A DNA stretch of 64,000 nucleotides, taken from Pseudolabrys sp. Lineage in GTDB: Bacteria; Pseudomonadota; Alphaproteobacteria; Rhizobiales; Xanthobacteraceae. The notes below the pieces were generated by a model, which had not been told where the DNA came from, searched no databases, and saw only the letters and a list, made by a program, of their open reading frames with translations. Both the position numbers and the translations under genes were made by a program. Where the stretch lies: NCBI GenBank assembly GCA_030684935.1, contig JAUXXH010000012.1, positions 1 to 64,000 of the forward strand, given 5' to 3'. Positions 1 through 7,127 of the stretch are shown here, piece by piece. The stretch's first letter is position 1, and each line of letters begins with the position of its first letter.

Positions 1-79
1 GCGCAAATGAGACGCCGCGCTGCTTGATCAGCCGCACAGCCTCAAGCTTGAACTCCCGCGTAAATTTTCGCCGCTCCAT
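1..79 (-). CDS. IS3-family transposase OrfA, N-terminal fragment (cut by window edge)
   Basis: The 26 visible residues begin MERRKFTREFKLEAVRLI, the classic start of the OrfA helix-turn-helix subunit of IS3-family transposases, which binds the IS ends. The ATG at 77-79 follows a strong GGAGGTGG ribosome-binding site. The remainder of OrfA and the DDE-bearing OrfB would lie to the left of the window. Whether the element is intact cannot be judged. Confidence 0.85.
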   Translation of the reverse strand, partial: MERRKFTREFKLEAVRLIKQRGVSFA

Positions 80-141
80 GATCCACCTCCGGTTCCATCA
101 AAACACCTAACTCGGTGTCTTCGGAATCGGGTGCAGGCCAG
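1..141 (-). mobile_element. Edge of an IS3-family insertion sequence, cut by the window start
   Basis: This is the 5' end of an insertion sequence read on the minus strand, holding the start of its OrfA transposase gene plus a leader. The leader from about 80 to 141 contains a strong Shine-Dalgarno (GGAGGTGG) and, at its outer end, the sequence TGGCCTGCACCCGATTCCG on the minus strand, which looks like an IS terminal repeat beginning with TG. I place the outer boundary near 140-142, nine or so bases before the next gene. The rest of the element lies outside the window, so its second end and target duplication cannot be checked. Confidence 0.7.
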
Positions 142-150
142 GGTGATTAA

Positions 151-528
151 ATGGATTTGAAGACGTTCGTCGCGACCAGCCTTACGCAGATATTAGACGG
201 CATCCGGGCAGCACAAAAAATGCCTGGCGGAAACCATGTGGCCGCGGAAGGCTACATTAACAGTCAAGGCAATCTAATGAGTGGAGGGACCAGCGGTTTC
301 TTCACGCTCGTAGACTTTGATGTTCTTGTGCTCGCCGGATCAAAAGATGGCGAGCCTGACGTCCGAGTCGCCGACGTAGACATCTCGAACAAAGGGGAAC
401 GAACTAACCAAAATTCAAGCCGGGTAAAGTTCTCCGTTCACGTGAGGCTTCCGAAGGGTGGCGGTGTTATCAACCCCGCTGGCAGAAACTCTTTATCCTA
501 TACCTCTGAAAACGAATACGAAGACTGA
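151..528 (+). CDS. Small protein resembling trypsin-co-occurring (trypco2-like) domain proteins
   Basis: This encodes 125 residues with no signal peptide or membrane segment. The N-terminal pattern (DLKTFVATSLTQILDGI), a central strand VDFDVLVLAG, and a C-terminal SRVKFSVHVRLP strand match my recollection of the trypco2 domain, a small beta-rich unit found beside trypsin-like proteases and in bacterial conflict systems. That match is from memory and tentative. The gene is AT-richer than the chromosome around it. It begins only about ten bases after the presumed IS end, so its own promoter, and possibly a partner gene, may have been displaced by the insertion. It converges on the HNH gene with a 36-bp gap. 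The biochemical role is unknown. Confidence 0.6.
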   Translation: MDLKTFVATSLTQILDGIRAAQKMPGGNHVAAEGYINSQGNLMSGGTSGFFTLVDFDVLVLAGSKDGEPDVRVADVDISNKGERTNQNSSRVKFSVHVRLPKGGGVINPAGRNSLSYTSENEYED

Positions 529-564
529 GCCGGTCGGACGCAACGGCGCAGACGTGGATCGCAG

Positions 565-1320
565 CTACCCTTCGGTCGTTATCTTCATAAGACCGGCCTC
601 GATCTCGACAACTCTTTTTTTGATAAGCGAGTTATAACTAACGCCGTCTTTGCCATGCGTAACGCGAGCATGACAGTTGGGGCAAATAGCAACCACGTTC
701 TTAGGATGATCTTCGCCCCCTTCAGCCAACGAAACGATGTGGTGAACCTCAAGATAGGGATCGTCGTTCCTACGAATGAAAGGTGCAGGACTGTCGCACG
801 CTTCGCAAAAGCCTTCTGAACGCAGCCTCGCGTATTCAACAATCAGCGCACTTCGTTCTCGGCGGATGGAAGCCACACTCCTCGAGGCCGTGGCCATTTC
901 AGGCGCACCATAGGCAACGCCACGAAGCGCGAATAGCCTTTTTTGAACGGAGTCATATGACGACTGAATGATGAAATAATCGTAGGCGCGACCGCTTATC
1001 GTGCCTCTTCTTTGTACCGCAATCTGCACTTTGTCCGACGTTGGTTCGGCGATTTTGATAATCGTATTATTGTTTGCTCGTAGATACAGCGGCCCCTTGG
1101 GGGCGCCATCGGGATAGTGCTTCTGCCGAACATATACATCTGCCCTGAATAGGGTACCAATCGGATTTGCTTCGCGAAGATGTCTAGGAAACTCTACCTT
1201 CAACCAAGAGGGCAAAACTGCAACAGGCTTGACCCGCGGTCGACTGACCTGATCATCGCGGAATGTCTCTAGCAAAACACCTTCGAAAGAATCGCCATAT
1301 TTCGGTTCTATCTGATCCAC
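565..1320 (-). CDS. HNH endonuclease
   Basis: This 251-residue protein is predicted to cleave DNA using a metal-dependent HNH (beta-beta-alpha) nuclease fold at its C-terminus. The visible signature is Cys172-x2-Cys175, His193-His194, Asn208 and Cys213-x2-Cys216-His217, that is zinc-binding cysteine pairs framing the catalytic histidine. The first 140 residues form a separate beta-rich region I do not recognise; it could supply target recognition. AT-rich stretches and codon use unlike the neighbours suggest recent acquisition. It sits between an IS edge and core genes, converging with the trypco2-like gene. It could be a restriction or defence nuclease, or a homing-type enzyme; there is no methyltransferase in view. 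Confidence 0.88.
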   Translation of the reverse strand: MDQIEPKYGDSFEGVLLETFRDDQVSRPRVKPVAVLPSWLKVEFPRHLREANPIGTLFRADVYVRQKHYPDGAPKGPLYLRANNNTIIKIAEPTSDKVQIAVQRRGTISGRAYDYFIIQSSYDSVQKRLFALRGVAYGAPEMATASRSVASIRRERSALIVEYARLRSEGFCEACDSPAPFIRRNDDPYLEVHHIVSLAEGGEDHPKNVVAICPNCHARVTHGKDGVSYNSLIKKRVVEIEAGLMKITTEG

Positions 1321-1371
1321 TAAATCCCCCTTCCTATGTTAGCGGATTACGTCGCGTTTCGAAGCGCCCTC

Positions 1372-1716
1372 CTACTTCACCCACCTCTTCACCCGCCCCA
1401 CCTGCTTCGTCTTGTTCGGCAGCTTCACAGCCGTCTCGTCGACATAGCACCAGCCCCAGCCTTCCGGCGGATCGTAGCCTTCGATGATGGGATGCTGCGT
1501 CGCGTGGAAATGTCTGGTCGCATGCCGGTTCGGTGAATCGTCGCAGCAGCCGACATGGCCGCAGGTGCGGCACAGGCGCAGGTGCACCCACCAGTCGCCG
1601 GTCTTGAGGCATTCCTCGCAGCCCTTGGCGGACGGCGTCACCACCTTGACCGTCGCGAGATGCGCGCACGTGCCGTTCACTGTGCTGTTCCCCTGCCCGT
1701 TGCCATTCGCCGGCAC
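1372..1716 (-). CDS. UBP-type zinc finger protein
   Basis: This 114-residue protein is almost entirely a ZnF-UBP domain. Candidate zinc ligands are visible in the expected order: Cys17, His19, Cys33, Cys36, Cys49, Cys52, His54, Cys57 and histidines at 65-75, with the typical HLRLCRTCGHVGCCDDS core. In eukaryotes this fold binds the ubiquitin C-terminus. Bacteria lack ubiquitin, and the role of these stand-alone proteins is not established. It has no signal peptide, so it should be cytoplasmic. It is GC-rich like the chromosome, which makes it the first native-looking gene after the accessory left end. Confidence 0.85.
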   Translation of the reverse strand: MPANGNGQGNSTVNGTCAHLATVKVVTPSAKGCEECLKTGDWWVHLRLCRTCGHVGCCDDSPNRHATRHFHATQHPIIEGYDPPEGWGWCYVDETAVKLPNKTKQVGRVKRWVK

Positions 1717-1819
1717 GCTATTTTAGGCGCGCGGTTTGCGCCTGCAAGCAGCAGCAAACGGCCTTGCGCCGCGCAACCGGATATCCGACTCTCAGCCCCG
1801 CTCGGCACCGGGGGGTCAA

Positions 1820-2077
1820 ATGCCCGTCGTCTTTCGCAGCGGCGGCCTTCGCTATTACTTCTTCTCGAACGAAGGCCGCCCGCGTGAAGCCCCGCACATC
1901 CACGTCAAGGGCGGCGGCCGGGACGCCAAAATCTGGCTGGCGCCGGATATCGCGATTGCCGACAGCTATGGCTTTAATTCCGCCGAATTGTCCCGCATAC
2001 TGCGCGTTGTCGCCCAACGCCGCGACCTGATCCTGAGAGCCTGGCATGACCATTTCGGCAACGGCCGTCCGCTTTGA
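1820..2077 (+). CDS. DUF4160 domain protein
   Basis: This 85-residue protein has the DUF4160 hallmarks: an N-terminal GLRYYFFSNE strand, then a HIHV motif (APHIHVKGGG), followed by a helical C-terminus. I chose the ATG at 1820, preceded by a G-rich tract, because the DUF4160 homology begins right there; upstream in-frame sequence looks non-coding. Its stop overlaps the start of the DUF2442 gene by 32 bp, so the two are translationally coupled. DUF4160/DUF2442 pairs are common in proteobacteria and have been suspected of being toxin-antitoxin-like, but I know of no firm function. Confidence 0.85.
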   Translation: MPVVFRSGGLRYYFFSNEGRPREAPHIHVKGGGRDAKIWLAPDIAIADSYGFNSAELSRILRVVAQRRDLILRAWHDHFGNGRPL

Positions 2078-2294
2078 CGAACATTCAATGTGGGTCGATC
2101 TCACCGATGGCCGCACGCTCGGCGTGCCGCTGGCGTGGTTCCCGCGCCTGTTGAGTGCGACGCCCGCCCAGCGCGACCAGGTCGAGATCAGCCGCGTCGG
2201 CCTGCACTGGGAAGAACTCGACGAGGACATTTCCATCGCGGGCCTGATCGCCGGCCGCGGCGATGTCACCATCGCGCCAGAGCACGTGGCGTAA
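2046..2294 (+). CDS. DUF2442 domain protein
   Basis: This 82-residue protein has the DUF2442 pattern: a short beta meander with DGRTLGVPLAWFPRLL, followed by the conserved tail WEELDEDISIAGLIAG. It overlaps the preceding DUF4160 gene by 32 bp in another frame, which is the usual arrangement for this pair and implies stoichiometric co-expression. DUF2442 proteins are small, probably DNA- or partner-binding, and their molecular role is unproven. The start is the ATG at 2046. Confidence 0.87.
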   Translation: MTISATAVRFDEHSMWVDLTDGRTLGVPLAWFPRLLSATPAQRDQVEISRVGLHWEELDEDISIAGLIAGRGDVTIAPEHVA

Positions 2295-2300
2295 GGCAGC

Positions 2301-2678
2301 GTGTCCTTACGCCCACGCCTCGTCCTCCCGCTCCTGCTCGCCTTCGCGCTCGCCGTGCCGGCCTTTGTCACGCCGGTTTTTGCCGCGCCCGGTGCGACCG
2401 CCGCGAAGCATGACAAGGCGCCGCGCAAGAAGCAGAAGACACGCCGCACCCAGCCGCGGTCCTACGGCTTCCTGCCGGGCGTGCGCACACCGGCGCAGAT
2501 CGAACGCCAGCGCCGCGCCGACGAGCGCCGCGGCTGGATCGTTTACGACGGCTGGGGCAACGTCTATCGCTACGGCATTCCCGACGCCGGCTTCCATCGC
2601 GGCCGCTGGAGCGGCGGCACACTCGGCCCGTGCTGGACCCAGACGCCGATCGGGCCGGTGTGGAACTGCGGGAAGTGA
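2301..2678 (+). CDS. Secreted hypothetical protein
   Basis: This encodes 125 residues from a GTG start 6 bp after the DUF2442 stop. The N-terminus is a Sec signal peptide: MSLRPR, then a hydrophobic run of leucines and alanines ending VFAAPG, with cleavage probably after AFA/AA near residue 28-30. The mature part starts with a lysine/arginine-rich stretch (KAPRKKQKTRRTQPR), then a tryptophan/tyrosine-rich C-terminus ending VWNCGK. I do not recognise a family. It is probably periplasmic. Proximity suggests co-transcription with the DUF4160/DUF2442 pair, but the three need not share a function. Confidence 0.65.
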   Translation: MSLRPRLVLPLLLAFALAVPAFVTPVFAAPGATAAKHDKAPRKKQKTRRTQPRSYGFLPGVRTPAQIERQRRADERRGWIVYDGWGNVYRYGIPDAGFHRGRWSGGTLGPCWTQTPIGPVWNCGK

Positions 2679-2718
2679 CTAAGGCTACCTGATCGACGAG
2701 GCGCGATCCGGCACAGCG

Positions 2719-2931
2719 TTAGGCAAGGCGCTTCCAGAACGCCGCGGCCTCGTCGTCCGACGCGAAGGCGCCACGCCGCGCGTCGGCGATGGCGGAGCGC
2801 TCCGCCTCGCTGAGCGGGTAAACCCCGGTTCGTCGCGTTTCGATCTCCCGGGCCAGTTCGGCCAGCTCAAGCTGGTCTTCCTCCGGCCAGCGGGCGACCT
2901 TCTGCAGAATGTCTTTGGCGGCAGCGTTCAT
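2719..2931 (-). CDS. Orphan antitoxin-like small protein
   Basis: This 70-residue protein starts at the ATG at 2929-2931. The N-terminal helix (ILQKVARWPEEDQLELAELAREIE) and the C-terminal segment LSEAERSAIADARRGAFASDDEAAAFW are the pattern of ParD-like/addiction-module antitoxins, in which the second part embraces a ParE/RelE toxin. Only about 40 bp separate its stop from the oppositely oriented secreted-protein gene, so no toxin gene follows. It is either a relic of a toxin-antitoxin pair or a solitary antitoxin acting elsewhere. A longer in-frame start exists upstream but lacks family resemblance. Confidence 0.6.
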   Translation of the reverse strand: MNAAAKDILQKVARWPEEDQLELAELAREIETRRTGVYPLSEAERSAIADARRGAFASDDEAAAFWKRLA

Positions 2932-3046
2932 GGAGCGGAGAATATCATGCCGGCCGGCGGCGGTCATCACCCGGTCCCGCGCCCTTTCCCCAATCCGCGC
3001 TAGACCTGACGCCGGTCGCGATTCGCGACGGTAGAGGAACGTTCCC

Positions 3047-3259
3047 ATGGCCAGACGCACGGTCCTGCGCAGCAGCAAAGGCACCAAGCTTTACGCAGTG
3101 CGCGACAAGAGCGGCAAGTTCAAGGACATCCAGAGCTACAAGAGGGCGCACGGCGCCGACATCAAGCGCAAGTCCAAGGCCGAGGCCGCCAAAAAGAAAT
3201 CAAAGAAGAAGGCGACGAAAAAAACCGCCAGGAAGAAAACGAAGAAGAAGCGCGTCTAG
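3047..3259 (+). CDS. Small lysine-rich basic protein
   Basis: This 70-residue protein has a short globular N-terminus (MARRTVLRSSKGTKLYAVRD...DIQSYKRAHG) followed by a tail of alternating lysine and alanine from about residue 40 to the end (KKKSKKKATKK). The composition resembles histone H1-like or nucleoid-associated tails, which suggests nucleic-acid binding. A good GAGGAA ribosome-binding site precedes the ATG. It is a stand-alone gene. The function is inferred from composition only. Confidence 0.7.
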   Translation: MARRTVLRSSKGTKLYAVRDKSGKFKDIQSYKRAHGADIKRKSKAEAAKKKSKKKATKKTARKKTKKKRV

Positions 3260-3485
3260 CTCTCCCCCAGCACGCCACCGCGCAGGCGCGCGGGAAGACT
3301 GTGCGCCACGACGTGCGACCAAAAACCGTATCCGGCTGATCCGGATACCGGCGCGCGCGCGACCTTTGTGTCGCCCGGCCGCCACCCGGCGCGCGAAAGT
3401 GCGGGGGCGCGCCGTCCCGTGATTGCGGCCGCCCGCACAATTCAACATCATCGCCGAATCGCCCTTCCGCGCCGGCCAAGGTTCC

Positions 3486-5429
3486 ATGACGACCGATCAG
3501 ACCATCATCATCGCCATCCTGGTGGCGGCCGTCGGCATGTTCCTGTGGGGGCGATGGCGGCACGACATGGTGGCCATGGGCGCGCTGCTGCTGTGCGTGG
3601 CGGCCGGCGTGGTGCCGGGCGCGGACGCCTTTGCCGGCTTCGGCCATCCGGCCGTTATCACGGTCGCCTGCGTGCTGGTGCTCAGCCGCGGCCTGCAGAC
3701 CTCCGGCGCCGTCGATGCGCTGGCGCGCCGCGTGCTGCCGGCCAATGCGGGGCCGACCGTGACCATCGCCGCGGTGACGGGGCTGGCGGCGGTGCTGTCG
3801 GCCTTCATGAACAATGTCGGCGCGCTGGCGCTGCTGATGCCGATCGCCATCCAGACCGCCGCCAAGCTGAAGCTGCCGCCCGGCAAGGTGCTGATGCCGC
3901 TGGCCTTCGGTTCGATTCTGGGCGGCATGACGACGCTGATCGGCACGCCGCCCAACCTGATCGTCTCGAGCTTCAGGGTGCAGAACGGCAGCAGCAGTTT
4001 CGCCATGTTCGATTTCACGCCGGTCGGTCTGGCGGTGGCCGCCGTCGGCGTCATCTTCGTCGCGGCGATCGGCTGGCGGCTGGTGCCGACCCGCGAGCGC
4101 ATTGGCGCCGACGACTTCGACACCGGCACCTATTTCACCGAAGCCCGCATCCCGGAAAATGCCAAGGCCGCCGGCATGACGCTGCGCGAGGTCGAAAAGA
4201 TCCTCGACCAGGCCGACGCGCAGGTGGTCGGCCTGATCCGCAATGACGTGCGGGTGTCCGGCCCCAGTCCGACGCGCCGGGTCTGGGCCGACGACATTCT
4301 GGTGATCGAGGCGGAGCCGAAGACGCTCGCCACGGCGCTGTCGGCGCTCGGCCTGAAACTGGCGGAAGAATTGCCGAAGCCGGACGAGGCCGAGGCAGCG
4401 ATCGCGGCTGACCCCAACACCGGACCGGACGGCGCCGCCCTGCCCGCCATCGGTGACGCGGACAGCAAGAACGGCCAGGACGAGAAGGTCAAAGGCAAGA
4501 AAGAGGACGCCAAGGCGGCCAGGCAAGACGACAAAAACAAAAAAGAAAACGATCCCGGCACGACGCATTCGGACGAGATCGCCCTCATCGAGCTTGTCGT
4601 GCTGCCGGATTCCGCACTGGTCGGCCGCTCCGCCACCGATATTCGCCTGCGCACCAGCTATGGCATCAATCTGCTGGCCATCTCGCGCCAGGGCATCCGG
4701 TCGATGGCGCGCTTGCGCACCATGCCGATGCGCGCCGGCGACGTGCTGCTGATGCAGGGCACGCCGGAATCGGTGGCCGAGTTCGCCACCAATTTCAGCA
4801 TGGTGCCGCTGGCGGAGCGGACCATCCGGCTGCCCGACAAGCGGCAGGCGATCCTGGCCTCTGTCATCATGGCGGTTGCGGTCGCCGGCGCCGCGCTCGG
4901 GCTGGTGCCGGCGGCCATCGCCTTTGCCGGCGGCATGCTGGCAACCATGGCGTTCCGCGTGGTGCCGCCGCGCAAGGTCTACGAGGCGATCGACTGGCCG
5001 GTGATCGTGCTGCTCGGCGCATTGATCCCGGTCGCCGGTGCGATCGAGTCGACCGGTGCCGCCGAGCTGATCGCCCGGGTCATTCTCGACAGCGTGGCGC
5101 GCGGCCATGCCATCGTCGCGCTGACGGTGATCCTGATCGTCACCATGACGCTGTCCGACTTCATGAACAACGCCGCCACGGCCGCGGTCATGTGCCCGAT
5201 CGCCATCGGCACCGCCGCCAGTCTCGGCGTCAGCGCCGATCCGTTTCTGATGGCGGTGGCGATCGGTGCGTCCTGCGCCTTCCTGACGCCCATCGGTCAC
5301 CAGAACAACACGCTGATCCTCGGCCCCGGCGGCTTCCACTTCGGCGACTACTGGAAGCTCGGCCTGCCGCTGGAGATCCTTGTGGTGCTGGTGAGCGTGC
5401 CGATGCTGCTGCTGGTCTGGCCGTTCTGA
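3486..5429 (+). CDS. SLC13 (DASS) family permease with two RCK_C/TrkA-C domains
   Basis: This 647-residue inner-membrane transporter probably moves anions such as sulfate or dicarboxylates with sodium or protons. The first membrane half (about 1-205) carries the FMNNVGALALLMP and GTPPNLIVSSF motifs. Two cytoplasmic RCK_C/TrkA-C modules follow, about 215-300 and 385-455. A second membrane half (about 465-647) repeats the pattern as DFMNNAATAAVMCPIA and LTPIGHQNNTLILGPGG. The two RCK_C modules are separated by an unusual charged linker of about 60 residues, rich in Lys, Asp and Asn, that looks disordered. The start at the ATG at 3486 puts the first helix right at the N-terminus. The substrate cannot be told from sequence. 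Confidence 0.88.
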   Translation: MTTDQTIIIAILVAAVGMFLWGRWRHDMVAMGALLLCVAAGVVPGADAFAGFGHPAVITVACVLVLSRGLQTSGAVDALARRVLPANAGPTVTIAAVTGLAAVLSAFMNNVGALALLMPIAIQTAAKLKLPPGKVLMPLAFGSILGGMTTLIGTPPNLIVSSFRVQNGSSSFAMFDFTPVGLAVAAVGVIFVAAIGWRLVPTRERIGADDFDTGTYFTEARIPENAKAAGMTLREVEKILDQADAQVVGLIRNDVRVSGPSPTRRVWADDILVIEAEPKTLATALSALGLKLAEELPKPDEAEAAIAADPNTGPDGAALPAIGDADSKNGQDEKVKGKKEDAKAARQDDKNKKENDPGTTHSDEIALIELVVLPDSALVGRSATDIRLRTSYGINLLAISRQGIRSMARLRTMPMRAGDVLLMQGTPESVAEFATNFSMVPLAERTIRLPDKRQAILASVIMAVAVAGAALGLVPAAIAFAGGMLATMAFRVVPPRKVYEAIDWPVIVLLGALIPVAGAIESTGAAELIARVILDSVARGHAIVALTVILIVTMTLSDFMNNAATAAVMCPIAIGTAASLGVSADPFLMAVAIGASCAFLTPIGHQNNTLILGPGGFHFGDYWKLGLPLEILVVLVSVPMLLLVWPF

Positions 5430-5528
5430 CGGGGTGACGGGAACTTTTGCAACTTTTCCGTTTACCGCCCGGCAACGTTCGTTAGCCTACGCTGCGCGCG
5501 TCTGCATTAGTCCCATGGAACTTTCAGT

Positions 5529-5975
5529 ATGCTCACGCGCCTGATCTATCACTCGGAAAACCACCTCGGCTCTACCGGCGGCAAGATGATCGCCGGCCTC
5601 AACGCCATCATGGATGCCGCCAACCGCAACAACCAGCGTGACGGCATCACCGGCGCGCTGCTGTTCGACACGCTGTGGTTCATCCAGATTCTGGAAGGCG
5701 AGCGCGAGGCGATCTCGGCGACGCTGCGCCGGATCATGGCCGACGAGCGGCATGACGCGGTCACGATGATGGACGCGCGACCGATCGAAGCGCGGCAGTT
5801 CGGCAACTGGTGGATGGGTCTCGCCATGCTGCGCGGCGACAGCGAGGCGCTGTTCGCGCGACACGGCCTCGGTCCCCGGCTCGATCCGCGCCAGATGTCG
5901 GCCGAGCAGACGTTGGCGCTGGCCGTCGATCTGGCCAGCGGCAATCTCAATCGCCGTATCGACGACGCCGCCTGA
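5529..5975 (+). CDS. BLUF-domain blue-light photoreceptor
   Basis: This 148-residue protein consists of one BLUF (FAD-binding blue-light sensing) domain plus a short helical tail. The residues needed for the photocycle are all present: Tyr7, Asn35, Gln53 (in FIQILEG) and the switch pair Trp94/Met96. Spacing from Asn to Gln (18) and from Gln to Trp (41) matches AppA/BlrB. There is a small insertion in the first loop (HLGSTGGKM). There is no output domain, so it must signal through a partner protein, as other short BLUF proteins do. It stands alone between the permease and ClpS. It should be cytoplasmic. Confidence 0.88.
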   Translation: MLTRLIYHSENHLGSTGGKMIAGLNAIMDAANRNNQRDGITGALLFDTLWFIQILEGEREAISATLRRIMADERHDAVTMMDARPIEARQFGNWWMGLAMLRGDSEALFARHGLGPRLDPRQMSAEQTLALAVDLASGNLNRRIDDAA

Positions 5976-6012
5976 ACGGCGGCGCCGGACCCACGATCAT
6001 CGCGGCCCGGCG

Positions 6013-6312
6013 CTACTCTTCCGGCTCGGTGGTGAAATACAGCGGAAAGCCATTGGCCTTGCCGAGCTCGGTGGCTTCCTTCGCCTTGGTGTCGGCGACG
6101 TCCTGGGTATAGACCGCGATCACGCAGGCGCCTTTCTGATGCGCGGTCAGCATCACGCCATAGGCCTGGCTTTCGTTCATCCGGAACACCGCCTTGAGCA
6201 CCTCGACGACGAATTCACGCAGCGTGAAATCGTCGTTGAGCAGGATCACCTTCCACAGCTTCGGCCGCTCTGTTTTGACTCTGGTTTTGGTGCGCGGCTT
6301 GGCAACGGTCAT
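6013..6312 (-). CDS. clpS: ATP-dependent Clp protease adaptor ClpS (ClpS2-like)
   Basis: This 99-residue adaptor recognises N-degron substrates and hands them to ClpAP. The core LWKVILLNDDFTLREFVVEVL and the later ESQAYGVMLTAHQKG are diagnostic; the Asn-Asp-Asp that binds the substrate alpha-amino group and the HxxG segment are intact. Where E. coli ClpS has Thr-Pro-Met-Glu, this protein has Thr-Leu-Arg-Glu, so the gatekeeper methionine is replaced by arginine. That change is typical of the second alphaproteobacterial paralogue (ClpS2), as I recall it. No clpA gene is adjacent. A lipoprotein gene lies just upstream on the same strand. Confidence 0.92.
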   Translation of the reverse strand: MTVAKPRTKTRVKTERPKLWKVILLNDDFTLREFVVEVLKAVFRMNESQAYGVMLTAHQKGACVIAVYTQDVADTKAKEATELGKANGFPLYFTTEPEE

Positions 6313-6330
6313 CGGCCGGTTCCTGCGGCG

Positions 6331-6699
6331 TTAGCGTTTCCGGCGGCGCGGCGGCGGCGCCGGTGGCGGTTGCGGCGGCGGCACCAGCACGGCGACGGCG
6401 GTGCAGGCGGTCGACGACAGGCAGCGCAGACTGAAACCTTCGTCACGGCACACCAGTTGCGTGAGGCCGTTGCCGCCTTGCCTGGCCGCCAGATTCTGCA
6501 ATTGCCGGGTGGCGATCTCCCGGGTGCCATTGCAGGCCGATGCCTGCACCGGTCCGAGCGTCTGCGCATTCGGCGGTGCGATATCGTAGACGATGACGTT
6601 TGCCGCCGGTTCGGTCAACGCGACCTCCGCCGGTTCCGGTCCGCTGGCGCAGCCGGCCAGCAACAGCGCGCAGGCCAGCGCGCCACTTCCGTTACGCAT
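6331..6699 (-). CDS. Outer-membrane-type lipoprotein (RcsF/DUF4156-like, uncertain)
   Basis: This 122-residue protein has a lipoprotein signal peptide ending in the lipobox LLAGC, so the mature protein begins at Cys20. The ATG at 6697-6699 follows a GGGGGAGA ribosome-binding site. The mature domain holds four further cysteines (CNGTRE, CRDEG, RCLS, ACTA), a repeat pattern reminiscent of RcsF or DUF4156 stress-sensing lipoproteins with paired disulfides. The C-terminus is a proline-rich tail ending in PPPRRRKR. The family assignment is a guess; periplasmic lipoprotein status is well supported. It lies 18 bp upstream of clpS on the same strand and may be co-transcribed. Confidence 0.72.
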   Translation of the reverse strand: MRNGSGALACALLLAGCASGPEPAEVALTEPAANVIVYDIAPPNAQTLGPVQASACNGTREIATRQLQNLAARQGGNGLTQLVCRDEGFSLRCLSSTACTAVAVLVPPPQPPPAPPPRRRKR

Positions 6700-6895
6700 G
6701 AGATTCTCCCCCGAACCGATCATCGGCCAGCATAAACCCGAACGGGCGGGAATCCCATCCTGTCGAATCCTTTCCTTTCGCGCCTCCCCCACGGGTTATG
6801 TCAGCCCTGCTGCTTCATTGCCGCATCGTTCGCGCGCACAATCTCACCACGAAAATGGGATCGGGGAATGGTGATGCAGCTTATGGAGGAAGTCC

Positions 6896-7090
6896 ATGCA
6901 CCTGTCCCGCGCCGCCACCCGGTTCATTCATTCGCGACCGGCGCTTGAATGCTCGCAATGTGGAGACAAGCTTTACGTTCCGGAATGGTCCGAATACATC
7001 GACGAACGCCGTGTCCGCCACATGTGGGCGTGTGAAGGTTGCGGTTACGCGTTCGAGACGACAATCCGACTGGCGGCAGCCGCAGCGTAG
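6896..7090 (+). CDS. Small zinc-ribbon protein
   Basis: This 64-residue protein has two CxxC knuckles, CSQC near residues 19-22 and CEGC near 47-50. They are separated by a hydrophilic segment (EWSEYIDERRVRHMWA), the layout of a zinc ribbon. The ATG is preceded by a strong GGAGGA ribosome-binding site seven or so bases away. It has no signal peptide. Such small zinc ribbons may bind nucleic acid or protein; no specific function can be assigned. It appears monocistronic. Confidence 0.75.
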   Translation: MHLSRAATRFIHSRPALECSQCGDKLYVPEWSEYIDERRVRHMWACEGCGYAFETTIRLAAAAA

Positions 7091-7127
7091 CGTATCGCGG
7101 CAGAGCGCACGCTCTCGAGGCAACGCA

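Noticed and set aside
3162-5339. Minus-strand ORF of 725 codons antisense to the SLC13 permease
   Set aside because: It is rich in His, Arg, Gly and Asp with no domains, the signature of an antisense frame in GC-rich DNA; the plus-strand permease has clear family motifs.
5450-5480. Extracytoplasmic-function sigma (EcfG-type) promoter GGAAC...CGTT before the BLUF gene
   Set aside because: Spacing to either CGTT (14 or 21 bp) does not match what I expect for that class (about 16-19 bp).
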